Below the pieces are notes generated by a model. It had not been told where the DNA came from. It saw nothing but the letters and a program-made list of their open reading frames with translations, and did not search any database. A DNA stretch of 48,484 nt from Leptolyngbyaceae cyanobacterium (lineage in GTDB: Bacteria; Cyanobacteriota; Cyanobacteriia; Cyanobacteriales; Aerosakkonemataceae), in contig DATNQN010000122.1 in NCBI GenBank assembly GCA_036703985.1, positions 1-48,484 of the forward strand, written 5' to 3'. This document shows positions 35,598 through 43,708 of the stretch, in pieces. A program made the translations under genes and the position numbers. Position 1 is the stretch's first letter; each line of letters begins with the position of its first letter.

Positions 35598-36849
35598 AAT
35601 CGGCCAAAATAGTATTAGAAACTAAAAATCCTTCCGGATCTGTTAAACTTATCTTTCCTTGGTAAGGTACGCGATCGCGATTTTCTCCTTTCCAATTAAA
35701 TTGGTTGATATCGACAACTTTTACTAGACCTTGCTGATAATAAGGTTGCAAACACCGCCAGATTTTATGCAAAATTTCTTTACCGAAATTGTCAATTAAA
35801 ACAGTTAAATCTAACCCTTCCTCTAAACGCAGACCTAACATCAAAGTTTCTAACAAAATATCATTTGATGACACTGGCTCGCACTCTATTTTAGCTCCCG
35901 ATGTTACCCATTCATAATATTCCCTTCGAGTGCGAGGTCTAGTAAACCGCCGCCCGCCAACGTAACTCGCCGCACCCATACCAAAACCATAATAGGATTG
36001 ATTTTGCCAATAAACTCGATTATGACGGCATTGATGACCTGGTTGGGCGTAATTAGAAATTTCGTAATGTTGATAACCTGCATTATTTAGCACTTTTTGA
36101 GCTAACTTGTACATTTGCACGGTTGTTTCATCAGTCGGTAAAGGTTGAGAACCTGGTTTAAATTGACGACCGAAAGGAGTCATCGGTTCAATGGTTAAAT
36201 CGTAGACGGAAATATGAGTTGTCAAAAGCGCAACTGCTGTCTCTAAGGAAGTTTGCCATTGTGATAAAGTTTGATTTGGTAATCCAGAAATTAAATCCAA
36301 ACTAAATTCTGGAAAATCTACTTGATGAATTAATTGTACTGCGGCGAAAATATCCGATCCAGTATGAGAACGTCCGCAAATTTTTAATAATTCATCCTGG
36401 AATGCTTGCACTCCTACGCTAATTCGATTGATTCCAGCATTTCGATATCCTTTTAAGCGCCCTAAATCAAAAGTACCCGGGTCGATTTCCATTGAAATTT
36501 CCGCATTTGTTGCAATGCCAAATTTTTTTTCTATTCGCGCTAATAAGCGATTTACCTGTTCTACTGATAACAGGGAAGGAGTACCGCCTCCAAAAAAAAC
36601 TGTTTGTAGGGGTTTTCCCAAATTAGGAGTAATTTCGATTTCCTGACTGAGCATTTCTACATACTGCTCGATAGTGCCAGATGTCTCACCGCGAATTTTA
36701 TCTCCTACTACGGAAATAGGGAAGTCGCAATAATAACACCGCCTTCGACAAAAAGGGATGTGTATGTAGGCTGATGTGGGAATGGTAAAATTTGTAATCT
36801 GTGGCTTTTGTATTGGTAAATTGTCAGTTGTAGCTGGGTTTTTCATCAT
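35578..36849 (-). CDS. hemW: Radical-SAM heme chaperone HemW
   Basis: From ATG 36849 the protein has 423 residues; the open frame extends upstream to 36954 but that part is unlike the family. It has the radical-SAM cluster motif FCRRRCYYCDF (Cys34, Cys38, Cys41), GGGTPS at about 87-92 and the HemN-type C-terminal domain. The residue after the third cysteine pair is Asp-Phe rather than the extra Cys of true coproporphyrinogen oxidases (HemN), which points to the heme chaperone HemW. The two ends of the gene differ in history: the last codon and the TGA stop are formed at the junction with the TnpB element. It is divergent from the PIN/TRAM gene. Confidence 0.9.
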   Translation of the reverse strand: MMKNPATTDNLPIQKPQITNFTIPTSAYIHIPFCRRRCYYCDFPISVVGDKIRGETSGTIEQYVEMLSQEIEITPNLGKPLQTVFFGGGTPSLLSVEQVNRLLARIEKKFGIATNAEISMEIDPGTFDLGRLKGYRNAGINRISVGVQAFQDELLKICGRSHTGSDIFAAVQLIHQVDFPEFSLDLISGLPNQTLSQWQTSLETAVALLTTHISVYDLTIEPMTPFGRQFKPGSQPLPTDETTVQMYKLAQKVLNNAGYQHYEISNYAQPGHQCRHNRVYWQNQSYYGFGMGAASYVGGRRFTRPRTRREYYEWVTSGAKIECEPVSSNDILLETLMLGLRLEEGLDLTVLIDNFGKEILHKIWRCLQPYYQQGLVKVVDINQFNWKGENRDRVPYQGKISLTDPEGFLVSNTILADLFEQLD

Positions 36850-37139
36850 ATTTTTCAAAATTAACCAAAATATTTCAATATCAAACTTGTCGCAAAAACT
36901 CAAAATAACGAAGCAATACTTAAAATAATTATTAACACTTGTAAAGTTAATCAATTAAACTTAAAAATTTTAGCTGAAATGCTGAAATGACAAAGTTTTC
37001 AGAGAAGTAATCCGCTGGTGAGAAGCTAAGAGTTTGGAAGATATAATAGAACCTGAGAAAACACAACTTCTCTTTTTTTATTGCCAATCTTTCTTTATCC
37101 CTGAGAGTTAAGGCAAATCCCATCTATTAGCTTAAAACA

Positions 37140-38225
37140 ATGCTTGACGCAATCATTATTATATTATTCATCGTAGCTACGGCGGGGATCGGCTTTGGTA
37201 GTATTGACTTGTTACCGAAGACGGTGTTAGACCAGGTAACTAATCTGGAAGGTTTGCGGTTCGTACTGGCGGCTTTTGGTGCGATTATTGGTGGAGCGAT
37301 CGGCTTGAGCGTTCAAACTACCTATCGCCGTATAGAACGCCGATTTCGAGAATTGCCGATCGATGTCTTACTGACTCGTGCGGTGGGGCTGGTCATCGGC
37401 TTGTTGGTGGCCAACTTGATGTTAGCACCGATTTTCTTGCTGCCAATTCCGAGCGATTTTAGCTTCATCAAGCCATTGGTAGCCATTTTGGGCAGCATAA
37501 TGTTAGGATTTTCCGGCATTAACCTGGCAGATATTCACGGACGCAGTTTTTTGCGGTTGATCAATCCTCACAGTGTAGAAACTCTGTTGGTAGCTGAAGG
37601 TACTCTTAAACCTGCTTCTACCAAGGTTTTGGATACCAGTTGCATCATTGACGGACGAATTGAAGAATTGCTGGATACTGGTTTCGTCGAGGGGCAAATT
37701 CTCGTTCCTCAGTTCGTTTTGCGGGAGTTACAGCAAGTGGCGGATGCTTCCAACGATCAAAAGCGGGTGCGGGGGCGTCGCGGCTTGGATATCCTGAATC
37801 GGATGAAGACTAGTTATTCGGAACGAATCGTGATTCACTCGGCTGATTACGAGGATATTCCGACCGTAGATGCGAAGTTAGTCCATTTAGCTCAGGAAAT
37901 CAACGGTACGCTACTGACTAATGATTACAACTTGAGTAAGGTCGCTAGTTTGCAGAAAGTGCCGGTACTCAATATCAATGACTTGGCTCATGCGGTTCGT
38001 CCTTCTTATCTACCGGGCGATACCATTGATTTGAAAATTCTCAAGGAAGGAAAAGAGCCGAGTCAGGGAATTGGCTATCTTGATGACGGTACTTTGGTGG
38101 TGGTGGAAGAAGGCAACCGATATGTGGGCAGCGAATTACGAGTTGTTGTCACTTCTGCTTTACAAACTTCCGCTGGGAGGATGATTTTTGCCCGCCCCCA
38201 GGCCGCTGAAGGGGTGAAGGTATAG
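37140..38225 (+). CDS. PIN/TRAM-domain membrane protein (YacL-like)
   Basis: The 361-residue protein has four hydrophobic segments (about 3-20, 41-58, 81-104 and 111-128), then a PIN nuclease domain (about 163-285) with the acidic residues Asp165 (VLDTSCIIDGR), Glu196 (LRELQQV), Asp244 (TVDAKL) and Asp262 (LTNDYNL). A TRAM RNA-binding domain follows (about 290-355). This is the architecture of Bacillus YacL, conserved in Firmicutes and cyanobacteria. All acidic positions are kept, so RNase activity is plausible. Its RNA targets are unknown. It stands alone and is followed by a heptamer repeat block. Confidence 0.88.
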   Translation: MLDAIIIILFIVATAGIGFGSIDLLPKTVLDQVTNLEGLRFVLAAFGAIIGGAIGLSVQTTYRRIERRFRELPIDVLLTRAVGLVIGLLVANLMLAPIFLLPIPSDFSFIKPLVAILGSIMLGFSGINLADIHGRSFLRLINPHSVETLLVAEGTLKPASTKVLDTSCIIDGRIEELLDTGFVEGQILVPQFVLRELQQVADASNDQKRVRGRRGLDILNRMKTSYSERIVIHSADYEDIPTVDAKLVHLAQEINGTLLTNDYNLSKVASLQKVPVLNINDLAHAVRPSYLPGDTIDLKILKEGKEPSQGIGYLDDGTLVVVEEGNRYVGSELRVVVTSALQTSAGRMIFARPQAAEGVKV

Positions 38226-38230
38226 TGTTT

Positions 38231-38332
38231 GTCATTTGTCAGTTGTCATTGGTCATTTGTAAAAAGTTGATTTTTAGGCGCGATCGTTTTCTTCCATAAC
38301 TAATGACCAATGACCAACGACCAATGACCAAT
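38231..38332. repeat. Two inverted arrays of heptamer repeats (STRR type)
   Basis: Four GTCATTN-type heptamers run from 38231 to 38258, and four AATGACC-type heptamers from 38302 to 38329. The second array is the reverse complement of the first in the same phase, so the block can fold into a long hairpin with a loop of about 43 bases. It lies between two convergent genes, where it could act as a bidirectional terminator. Heptameric short tandem repeats of this kind are known from Anabaena/Nostoc and relatives. Confidence 0.85.
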
Positions 38333-38335
38333 CTT

Positions 38336-39583
38336 TTATGAGTCGCTTTGCAAAATAGTTTTGGAGACAATGCGAGTTTTTTTGCGATCGGCTTCTGAGA
38401 GTTCTTCCCCTGATTGGAGACGGGTGGCATTGATTTGCAATACGGTGGCGGCGCTTTTATCTCCCATTTGGAGTGCGGTTTTGGCGGCAGTTTGCAGCAT
38501 GGTGGCAGCGCCAGAGCGATCGCCTTGTTGCAATTTGGTTTCGGCAATTTGAGTTTGGCGATATTTTGCTAAAGCCAAAATCGAATTTTGTACTTCCGGG
38601 TTAATATTTGGTTGGTAATTGCGCTGGAAGTTTGCCTCGACGGAAATTACTTCGGAAAGTAACTTTTCTTTGCCTTGGGCCGGATCGTCGTAGCGAACTT
38701 GGAGACGGACGACTGTCTGCATTCCTTCTGGCATTTGACCTACGTACAGGTTAGCCAAAATTACCCGTTCTTGCTCGGTCATCAAATCGCCTAAGCGCAC
38801 TACCCAGCGATTGTTTTCTGGTTGTACTGGTAGTTCGATCGTATCTGGGGAAACTTGCGCGACTGGTTTAAGTTCTGCTAAACGTACTTTTGGCAATAAA
38901 TCGAATAAAAGATAAGCGTTAGTCAATCCGACTGATTGCATCCTTTTAAATAAGCGACTAAATTCTTCTACCGCTTGGTCGGGACGTTCGATATAAGATA
39001 GAGTACCGCCCCCAGCATCGGCAATTTGTTCTAAGATATCCTGGTTCCAGTGAGAGCCAAACCCCAAAGTATTTACTGTCAAATTATACCCAGCAGCTAA
39101 ATGAGCTAATTTGAGACATTTTTCATTGCTGCCGTGTTCGTTTTCCCCATCAGTGAGCAAAAAGGCGTAAGAAACGGTATCTTTTTTACCTTTAGCCATT
39201 TCTTCGATGCCGAGTTTGAGTCCCTCATCGATCGAAGTGCCACCATCTGCCCTCAACTGGCTGATTTGGCGTTTAATGCTGTTGGGATCGTTAATAACTT
39301 GATTGGGAATTAAGACTTTGGCGCGGTGATCGAAGGCTACTACGGAAAGACGATCGCCTGGGTTAAGTTTTTCGACTAATTTGCCAGCCGCTTGTTTAAC
39401 CGTTTCTAACGGTCGCCCCCCCATTGAGCCACTGCGATCCAAAATCAAACATAAGTTGAGGGGGATGTTTTCTATAAGTTCCCCAGGAGTAGCAGAAATG
39501 GAAACCTGTAGTTGTCGCTGACTGCTGGGTTGATTGGCATCTATGTTTTTATCGTTCAGTATAGGTTGCAAATTAACTTTCAT
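38336..39583 (-). CDS. von Willebrand factor A domain protein
   Basis: This 415-residue protein starts at ATG 39583 (MKVNLQPILNDKN); a TTG two codons upstream is less likely, and a GAGG lies upstream. The VWA domain (about 42-210) has the metal-ion-dependent adhesion motif DRSGSM (Asp49, Ser51, Ser53), the later Thr in ADGGTSIDEG and Asp in LLTDGENE. A beta-rich middle region follows, with a helical C-terminus (about 320-400) rich in Ala, Gln and Ser. There is no signal peptide, so it acts in the cytoplasm. Such VWA proteins are frequent in cyanobacteria, and the specific partners are unknown. Confidence 0.85.
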   Translation of the reverse strand: MKVNLQPILNDKNIDANQPSSQRQLQVSISATPGELIENIPLNLCLILDRSGSMGGRPLETVKQAAGKLVEKLNPGDRLSVVAFDHRAKVLIPNQVINDPNSIKRQISQLRADGGTSIDEGLKLGIEEMAKGKKDTVSYAFLLTDGENEHGSNEKCLKLAHLAAGYNLTVNTLGFGSHWNQDILEQIADAGGGTLSYIERPDQAVEEFSRLFKRMQSVGLTNAYLLFDLLPKVRLAELKPVAQVSPDTIELPVQPENNRWVVRLGDLMTEQERVILANLYVGQMPEGMQTVVRLQVRYDDPAQGKEKLLSEVISVEANFQRNYQPNINPEVQNSILALAKYRQTQIAETKLQQGDRSGAATMLQTAAKTALQMGDKSAATVLQINATRLQSGEELSEADRKKTRIVSKTILQSDS

Positions 39584-39791
39584 AATCAAAAATCCTCTAT
39601 AGCCAAAAAGATATACTATTTATCTCACGACCAAACAATAGCTTTCCGCGATCGCAACCAGCATAGGCCAATCAGTGATAGAGTTCTTCCGCCACAGGTG
39701 TGGAAATCCGTGCATTTGTGGCTACAACCAGACAAGCTAGCGCGTTACCATGAAAAATACAGTGATATAGTTTTGGGCGACACCTCCTAAT

Positions 39792-40481
39792 ATGGAATCA
39801 CCGATTAAGGCTGTGCAAGCTCCGTACTACGGAGATGCTGCTTACCGAACACCACCGCCAGATTTACCATCCTTAATGTTAAAAGAACGGATCGTTTATC
39901 TGGGATTACCTCTATTTTCCTCCGACGAGATCAAAGCTCAAGTAGGTGTAGACGTAACTGAACTAATTATTGCCCAACTGCTGTATCTGCAATACGAAGA
40001 CCCGGACAAACCGATCAAGATTTACATTAATTCTACCGGGACTGCTTGGTATGGCGGAGATGCGATCGGCTTTGAAACAGAAGCGTTTGCCATCTGCGAC
40101 ACCCTCAATTACATTAAGCCACCAGTGCATACCATCTGTCTGGGTCAGGCAATGGGTACGGCAGCAATGATTTTAGCAGCAGGCACCAAAGGGTGCAGGG
40201 CTAGCTTACCTAACGCTACGATCGTCCTACACCAAGCTCGCACGCGTGCACGCGGTCAAGCGACAGACATCCAGATTCAGGCTAAAGAAGTTTTGGCGAA
40301 CAAACAGGCGATCGTTGACATTTTTGCCAAAAATACAGGTCAACCGCCCGAAAGAATCGCCAAAGATATGGATCGGATGTTCTACATGACTCCGGAACAA
40401 GCCAAAGAATATGGCATTATCGATCGAGTTTTGGAAAGTGCCAAAGACCTTCCTCAACCAATCCCATCCCTTCACAGTTAA
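39792..40481 (+). CDS. clpR: ClpR, inactive Clp protease core subunit
   Basis: The 229-residue protein is a ClpP paralogue. At the nucleophile position of ClpP (A-S-M-G), it reads GQAMGTAAM, with Gly122 instead of Ser. His147 (IVLHQAR) remains. Loss of the serine is the hallmark of ClpR, which forms a mixed ring with ClpP3 in cyanobacteria and plastids. The gene lies 32 bp before clpP3 in the same direction, the known clpR-clpP3 operon order. An N-terminal extension (about 25 residues, Tyr/Pro-rich) is also typical. The ClpP3/R core is essential in Synechococcus and works with ClpC. Confidence 0.95.
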   Translation: MESPIKAVQAPYYGDAAYRTPPPDLPSLMLKERIVYLGLPLFSSDEIKAQVGVDVTELIIAQLLYLQYEDPDKPIKIYINSTGTAWYGGDAIGFETEAFAICDTLNYIKPPVHTICLGQAMGTAAMILAAGTKGCRASLPNATIVLHQARTRARGQATDIQIQAKEVLANKQAIVDIFAKNTGQPPERIAKDMDRMFYMTPEQAKEYGIIDRVLESAKDLPQPIPSLHS

Positions 40482-40513
40482 ATTTTAATCGTTCGCGACA
40501 AGGAAGAAATGCT

Positions 40514-41134
40514 ATGCCAATTGGTATTCCTAGAGTCCCGTATCGCTTCCCTGGTGAACCTTTTACCCAGTGGATTAATATTTACGAACGTCTTTCCTTA
40601 GAAAGGATTATCTTCCTTAGCGGTGAAGTCAGCGATGGGATGGCAAATTCCATCATTGCTAGGCTGCTTTACATGGACTCGGAGGATCAAAACAAAGATA
40701 TCTATATCTATATCAATTCTCCCGGTGGTTCCGTAACGGCAGGTTTAGCAATTTACGACACCATGCAGCACGTCAAATCGAATATTGTAACGATTTGCGT
40801 AGGTTTGGCCGCATCAATGGGGTCTTTCTTGCTGATGGCAGGTACTAAAGGTAAACGCTTAGCCCTACCTCACTCTCGAATCATGATCCACCAACCCTCC
40901 GGCGGTACGAGAGGACAAGCTACCGATATTGAGATTGAAGCTAGAGAAATCCTGCGAATTCGTCGCCAACTGAACCAAATCTATGCAGATAGAACCGGTC
41001 AGTCTCTAGAAAAAATCGAAAAAGACATGGATAGGGACTTTTTCATGTCTGCTGACGAAGCAAGGGAATATGGTTTGATTGACAAGGTAATTGAGGATCG
41101 TTCCTCAGAAATAAAAGTTCCAGTTACCGTGTAA
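40514..41134 (+). CDS. clpP3: ATP-dependent Clp protease proteolytic subunit ClpP3
   Basis: This 206-residue ClpP has an intact triad: Ser101 in [11 protein letters not shown], His126 in [10 protein letters not shown] and Asp175 in KDMDRDFFM. The offset from E. coli ClpP (97/122/171) is a constant four residues. AGGA stands a few bases upstream of the ATG. Pairing with the upstream clpR identifies it as the ClpP3 type, whose ring is mixed with ClpR and is loaded by ClpC with adaptor ClpS. A good terminator follows, so the two genes form one unit. Confidence 0.95.
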   Translation: MPIGIPRVPYRFPGEPFTQWINIYERLSLERIIFLSGEVSDGMANSIIARLLYMDSEDQNKDIYIYINSPGGSVTAGLAIYDTMQHVKSNIVTICVGLAASMGSFLLMAGTKGKRLALPHSRIMIHQPSGGTRGQATDIEIEAREILRIRRQLNQIYADRTGQSLEKIEKDMDRDFFMSADEAREYGLIDKVIEDRSSEIKVPVTV

Positions 41135-41156
41135 CCATTACCTTTTAAACATAGGG

Positions 41157-41209
41157 AAAAGAAAAGGGGTAAGCAAAAATGCTTTCCCTTTCTTCTTTTG
41201 TTTTTTTTC
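41157..41209 (+). terminator. Terminator of the clpR-clpP3 operon
   Basis: A purine-rich arm (41158-41174, ending GGGGTAAGC) pairs with GCTTTCCCTTTCTTC (41181-41195) around AAAAAT. T-rich tracts follow (41196-41199 and 41201-41208). It lies 23 bases after the clpP3 stop. Confidence 0.7.
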
Positions 41210-41294
41210 TTAGATATTTGTTATAACTAAAATCTAAAATCTAAAATCGGTTTGGGCTTTGCTATCATCGGCAATAAGTGTTGCGATCGACTAA

Positions 41295-41921
41295 ATGAAT
41301 CTGGCGGATTGCTATCGATTACTGGGATTGAATTCGGGAGCTAAATTGGCAGAGGTAAAAGCTGCTTATCGTCGTTTGGCGCGACGTTATCATCCCGACG
41401 TGAACCCGACTGATAAAGAAGCGAAAGAAAAGTTTATAGCGATTACCGAGGCTTACCAGTTTCTCTTGAGCGTTGTCAAGGAAGAAGAAGTTTCTCAAAA
41501 GTGGAATCAAGCTGAGACGCCGCCTAAACAAGAACCACCAGCACCGAAAGCGTCCTCCCCGCCACCAGAAACCAAGGTAACTCGCAAAGCCAAACCTACG
41601 CCGCCAGAGCCTCAGTTATCGGAAGAGGAAAAAAAGCTGAAGTGGCAATCTTACGATCAATTGCAGTTATTGCTAAAGACTCAGAGGTATCCGCGCGCGA
41701 TCGCACTAGTAGAAGGTTTAGCACAACGACTGCCCCAAGATCCAGAAGTACGCCAATGGCAAGCAATTGCATATCAACGCTGGGGTCGCCAACTCATCAG
41801 TGAGGGAGAATTAGAAAAAGCCAGAGTTTACCTCAAAAAAGCCTTGAAAACTGACCCCCACAATCGTTCCCTCTGGTTTGAGGTAGAACGTGATTTCCGC
41901 CGTATCGAACAGGTTTATTGA
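41295..41921 (+). CDS. J-domain protein with TPR-like C-terminus
   Basis: The 208-residue protein begins with a J domain (about 4-60) containing the HPD motif at 33-35, which stimulates the ATPase of DnaK/Hsp70. A Pro/Lys-rich linker follows (about 75-115), and the helical C-terminus (about 120-208) reads like one or two TPR-like units (LEKARVYLKKALKTDPHNRS). It lacks the Gly/Phe-rich and zinc-finger regions of DnaJ, so it is a class III J protein. It probably recruits Hsp70 to specific clients through the TPR part. The downstream gene is convergent, 25 bp away. Confidence 0.88.
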   Translation: MNLADCYRLLGLNSGAKLAEVKAAYRRLARRYHPDVNPTDKEAKEKFIAITEAYQFLLSVVKEEEVSQKWNQAETPPKQEPPAPKASSPPPETKVTRKAKPTPPEPQLSEEEKKLKWQSYDQLQLLLKTQRYPRAIALVEGLAQRLPQDPEVRQWQAIAYQRWGRQLISEGELEKARVYLKKALKTDPHNRSLWFEVERDFRRIEQVY

Positions 41922-41946
41922 TATTTTTCCGTTCGTAGTAATGACT

Positions 41947-42732
41947 TCAGTCCTTTCTTTCAGGGAAATGCGCCCAAGTATTCGCACCGCCATAACTCTT
42001 AGCATTCACCAAGCTATAAGAATAAAGTAAATTTTCTCCCGTTAAATCCCTGCGATAACCCGAATCGAAATACTCTCCATAAGGGTCATTAACAAAAAAT
42101 CCTTGCTCATTATAACCGCGCAAAACAATAATATGCCCCGATCTCGTGAATTGACCGGAATAAATAACTGGATTCCCATTCGCTAAATGAATCTTTACTT
42201 CATCCCAAGTAGCATCAGTTTTGAACGAATCATAGATATCGTAATCAAGGAAAACTCGCCGCAAGTGATCGTGAACGTGACGATCCCATCCTTTCCTTTC
42301 CACTAGCTCAAAAAGCTCATCTTCTAACTGCTTATTTCGCCTAGCTGGTCTCACCCCATAGTAATACAAGCACATAGCAACGCAAGTAACATTACAAGTA
42401 CCATGTGGAGAATATCTATTATTCAATTGGCTGAAGTAAGGAATAGGTAAACGTACTTGCTTGGGAAGGCGATCGTTTTTAGTAAATTTACCGATTAGCT
42501 TTACTCCATCATCGCCAATAATCTCGATATGCGGCTGATAAGCCACCCAAGTATTTCTACCTTTCAGGAAAGCATTATCTATAGCAACTCTTATGTGATT
42601 GCTGATTTCTTTATAAGAGTGAACTTCAAATACTTTACCAGCTTCTACTTCTACTTTTTCATTTTCTGGTAGGTCAGATGCTTGAACGGGTGCTTGCTTG
42701 AATACAGTATCTCTAATCACTCTTAATTTCAT
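41947..42732 (-). CDS. C39-like cysteine peptidase domain protein
   Basis: The 261-residue protein has an N-terminal SH3-like region (about 1-75) and a papain-like peptidase C39_2-type domain. IPYFSQLNNR leads to GTCNVTCVAMCLYYYG, where Cys113 aligns with the family's active-site Cys. His200 (SGHIIVLRGY) and Asp216 (FVNDPYG) complete the set. No signal peptide is present, so it may be cytoplasmic or exported by another route. Members cleave peptides such as bacteriocin leaders or cell-wall peptides, and the substrate here cannot be inferred. There is no ABC exporter gene next to it. Neighbouring genes are unrelated. Confidence 0.8.
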   Translation of the reverse strand: MKLRVIRDTVFKQAPVQASDLPENEKVEVEAGKVFEVHSYKEISNHIRVAIDNAFLKGRNTWVAYQPHIEIIGDDGVKLIGKFTKNDRLPKQVRLPIPYFSQLNNRYSPHGTCNVTCVAMCLYYYGVRPARRNKQLEDELFELVERKGWDRHVHDHLRRVFLDYDIYDSFKTDATWDEVKIHLANGNPVIYSGQFTRSGHIIVLRGYNEQGFFVNDPYGEYFDSGYRRDLTGENLLYSYSLVNAKSYGGANTWAHFPERKD

Positions 42733-42904
42733 GATACTCTAACCAAATTCGCTACCCATTGATCCCGAATCTCAGCTAAGTTATCAGGAAAAAGTCTTAA
42801 CAGATAGCGATCTTATTATCAGTAAAAATTCCTACTAATTAGCCAAATCACTATTAAAATATTTTCTTTGATAAAGCAAATTTTTAAAATTAATTTGAGC
42901 TTTT

Positions 42905-42949
42905 AAAAAGGTACGTAATTGCGTTTAGCAGTAAACTCAACTACGTACC
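42905..42949 (-). terminator. Long hairpin, probable terminator of the CAP gene
   Basis: GGTACGTA (42910-42917) pairs with TACGTACC (42942-42949), TTG with CAA and GTTTA with TAAAC, leaving a four-base loop and only two mismatches. On the minus strand the stem is followed by five T (42909-42905), 52 bases after the stop of the CAP gene. Confidence 0.7.
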
Positions 42950-43001
42950 AAGAAAATTGCTAAATATTGTGGCACTATGTGGAAGTTCTTTTTTTTAGTT
43001 G

Positions 43002-43580
43002 CTAAAAAGGTTTTTGACCAACAAAATTACCCGGTGGATTGTATTGGCAAACCAAATAATCTCTCTGACGGCCTCTCGCTAAACCGCAACCAACTTGAGT
43101 AGTATTTTTCCAGATGATTTGGGTGTAGTGACCGCATCTATGCCAACCGCCTTGGCAAGTATGAGGAACGGGTCGGTTAGGAATGAAATATTTTTTTTGT
43201 TCTCCCCAAGCATTCACCATTTCTATTTGGGAATAAGCATTGGGTGTACCTGACCAAAGATTTTCTCCATATCTGGTAGAACTATGTCGCATCGAGTTGA
43301 TGGATGCCAGGTGATTTGCCCAAGTTTGAGCGGAGTTAGCTAAATTTTCCGACCATTGGAGAGATGCTATACCGATTTCGCGACGATATTGATTATGAGT
43401 TGCTAAAATTACTGTTTTGTTTAGGCTTTTGACTAATGAAATTGGGTAATTATAAATCTTTTCTTTTTTGCTGGTGGCTGATGGTAATGCAGTTTTGGTT
43501 AAGCCAGTACTGATAGTAGCCACGCCTAAACTAAATCCAATTGCTACCATCACAAAAATTACTTGAGAGCGTTTCACCAT
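43002..43580 (-). CDS. Secreted CAP-domain (SCP/PR-1) protein
   Basis: From ATG 43580 the protein has 192 residues; an open frame upstream to 43631 adds 17 atypical residues. A signal peptide (MVKRSQVIFVMVAIGFSLG, then cleavage before the mature start) precedes a CAP domain. The CAP landmarks are ILATHNQYRREIGIASLQWS, then YGENLWSG, then GGWHRCGHYTQIIWKNT and VCQYNPPGNF, with the metal-site His and Glu residues. Six Cys, three in the last third, fit disulfides. CAP proteins are secreted and have varied roles, including lipid binding; the role here is unknown. It is transcribed away from the large AAA/WD40 gene and ends in the hairpin terminator. Confidence 0.87.
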   Translation of the reverse strand: MVKRSQVIFVMVAIGFSLGVATISTGLTKTALPSATSKKEKIYNYPISLVKSLNKTVILATHNQYRREIGIASLQWSENLANSAQTWANHLASINSMRHSSTRYGENLWSGTPNAYSQIEMVNAWGEQKKYFIPNRPVPHTCQGGWHRCGHYTQIIWKNTTQVGCGLARGRQRDYLVCQYNPPGNFVGQKPF

Positions 43581-43708
43581 TCTAGATCTCGCGGTATAGT
43601 TGACTAGGCACTTTAGCGTTATCCTCATCAATTACTAATACTGCAATATCTGAGTTGAAACCGCAGCTTAAATTATTCTGCACGGAGATAGAGAATTAAT
43701 AAATTGGA

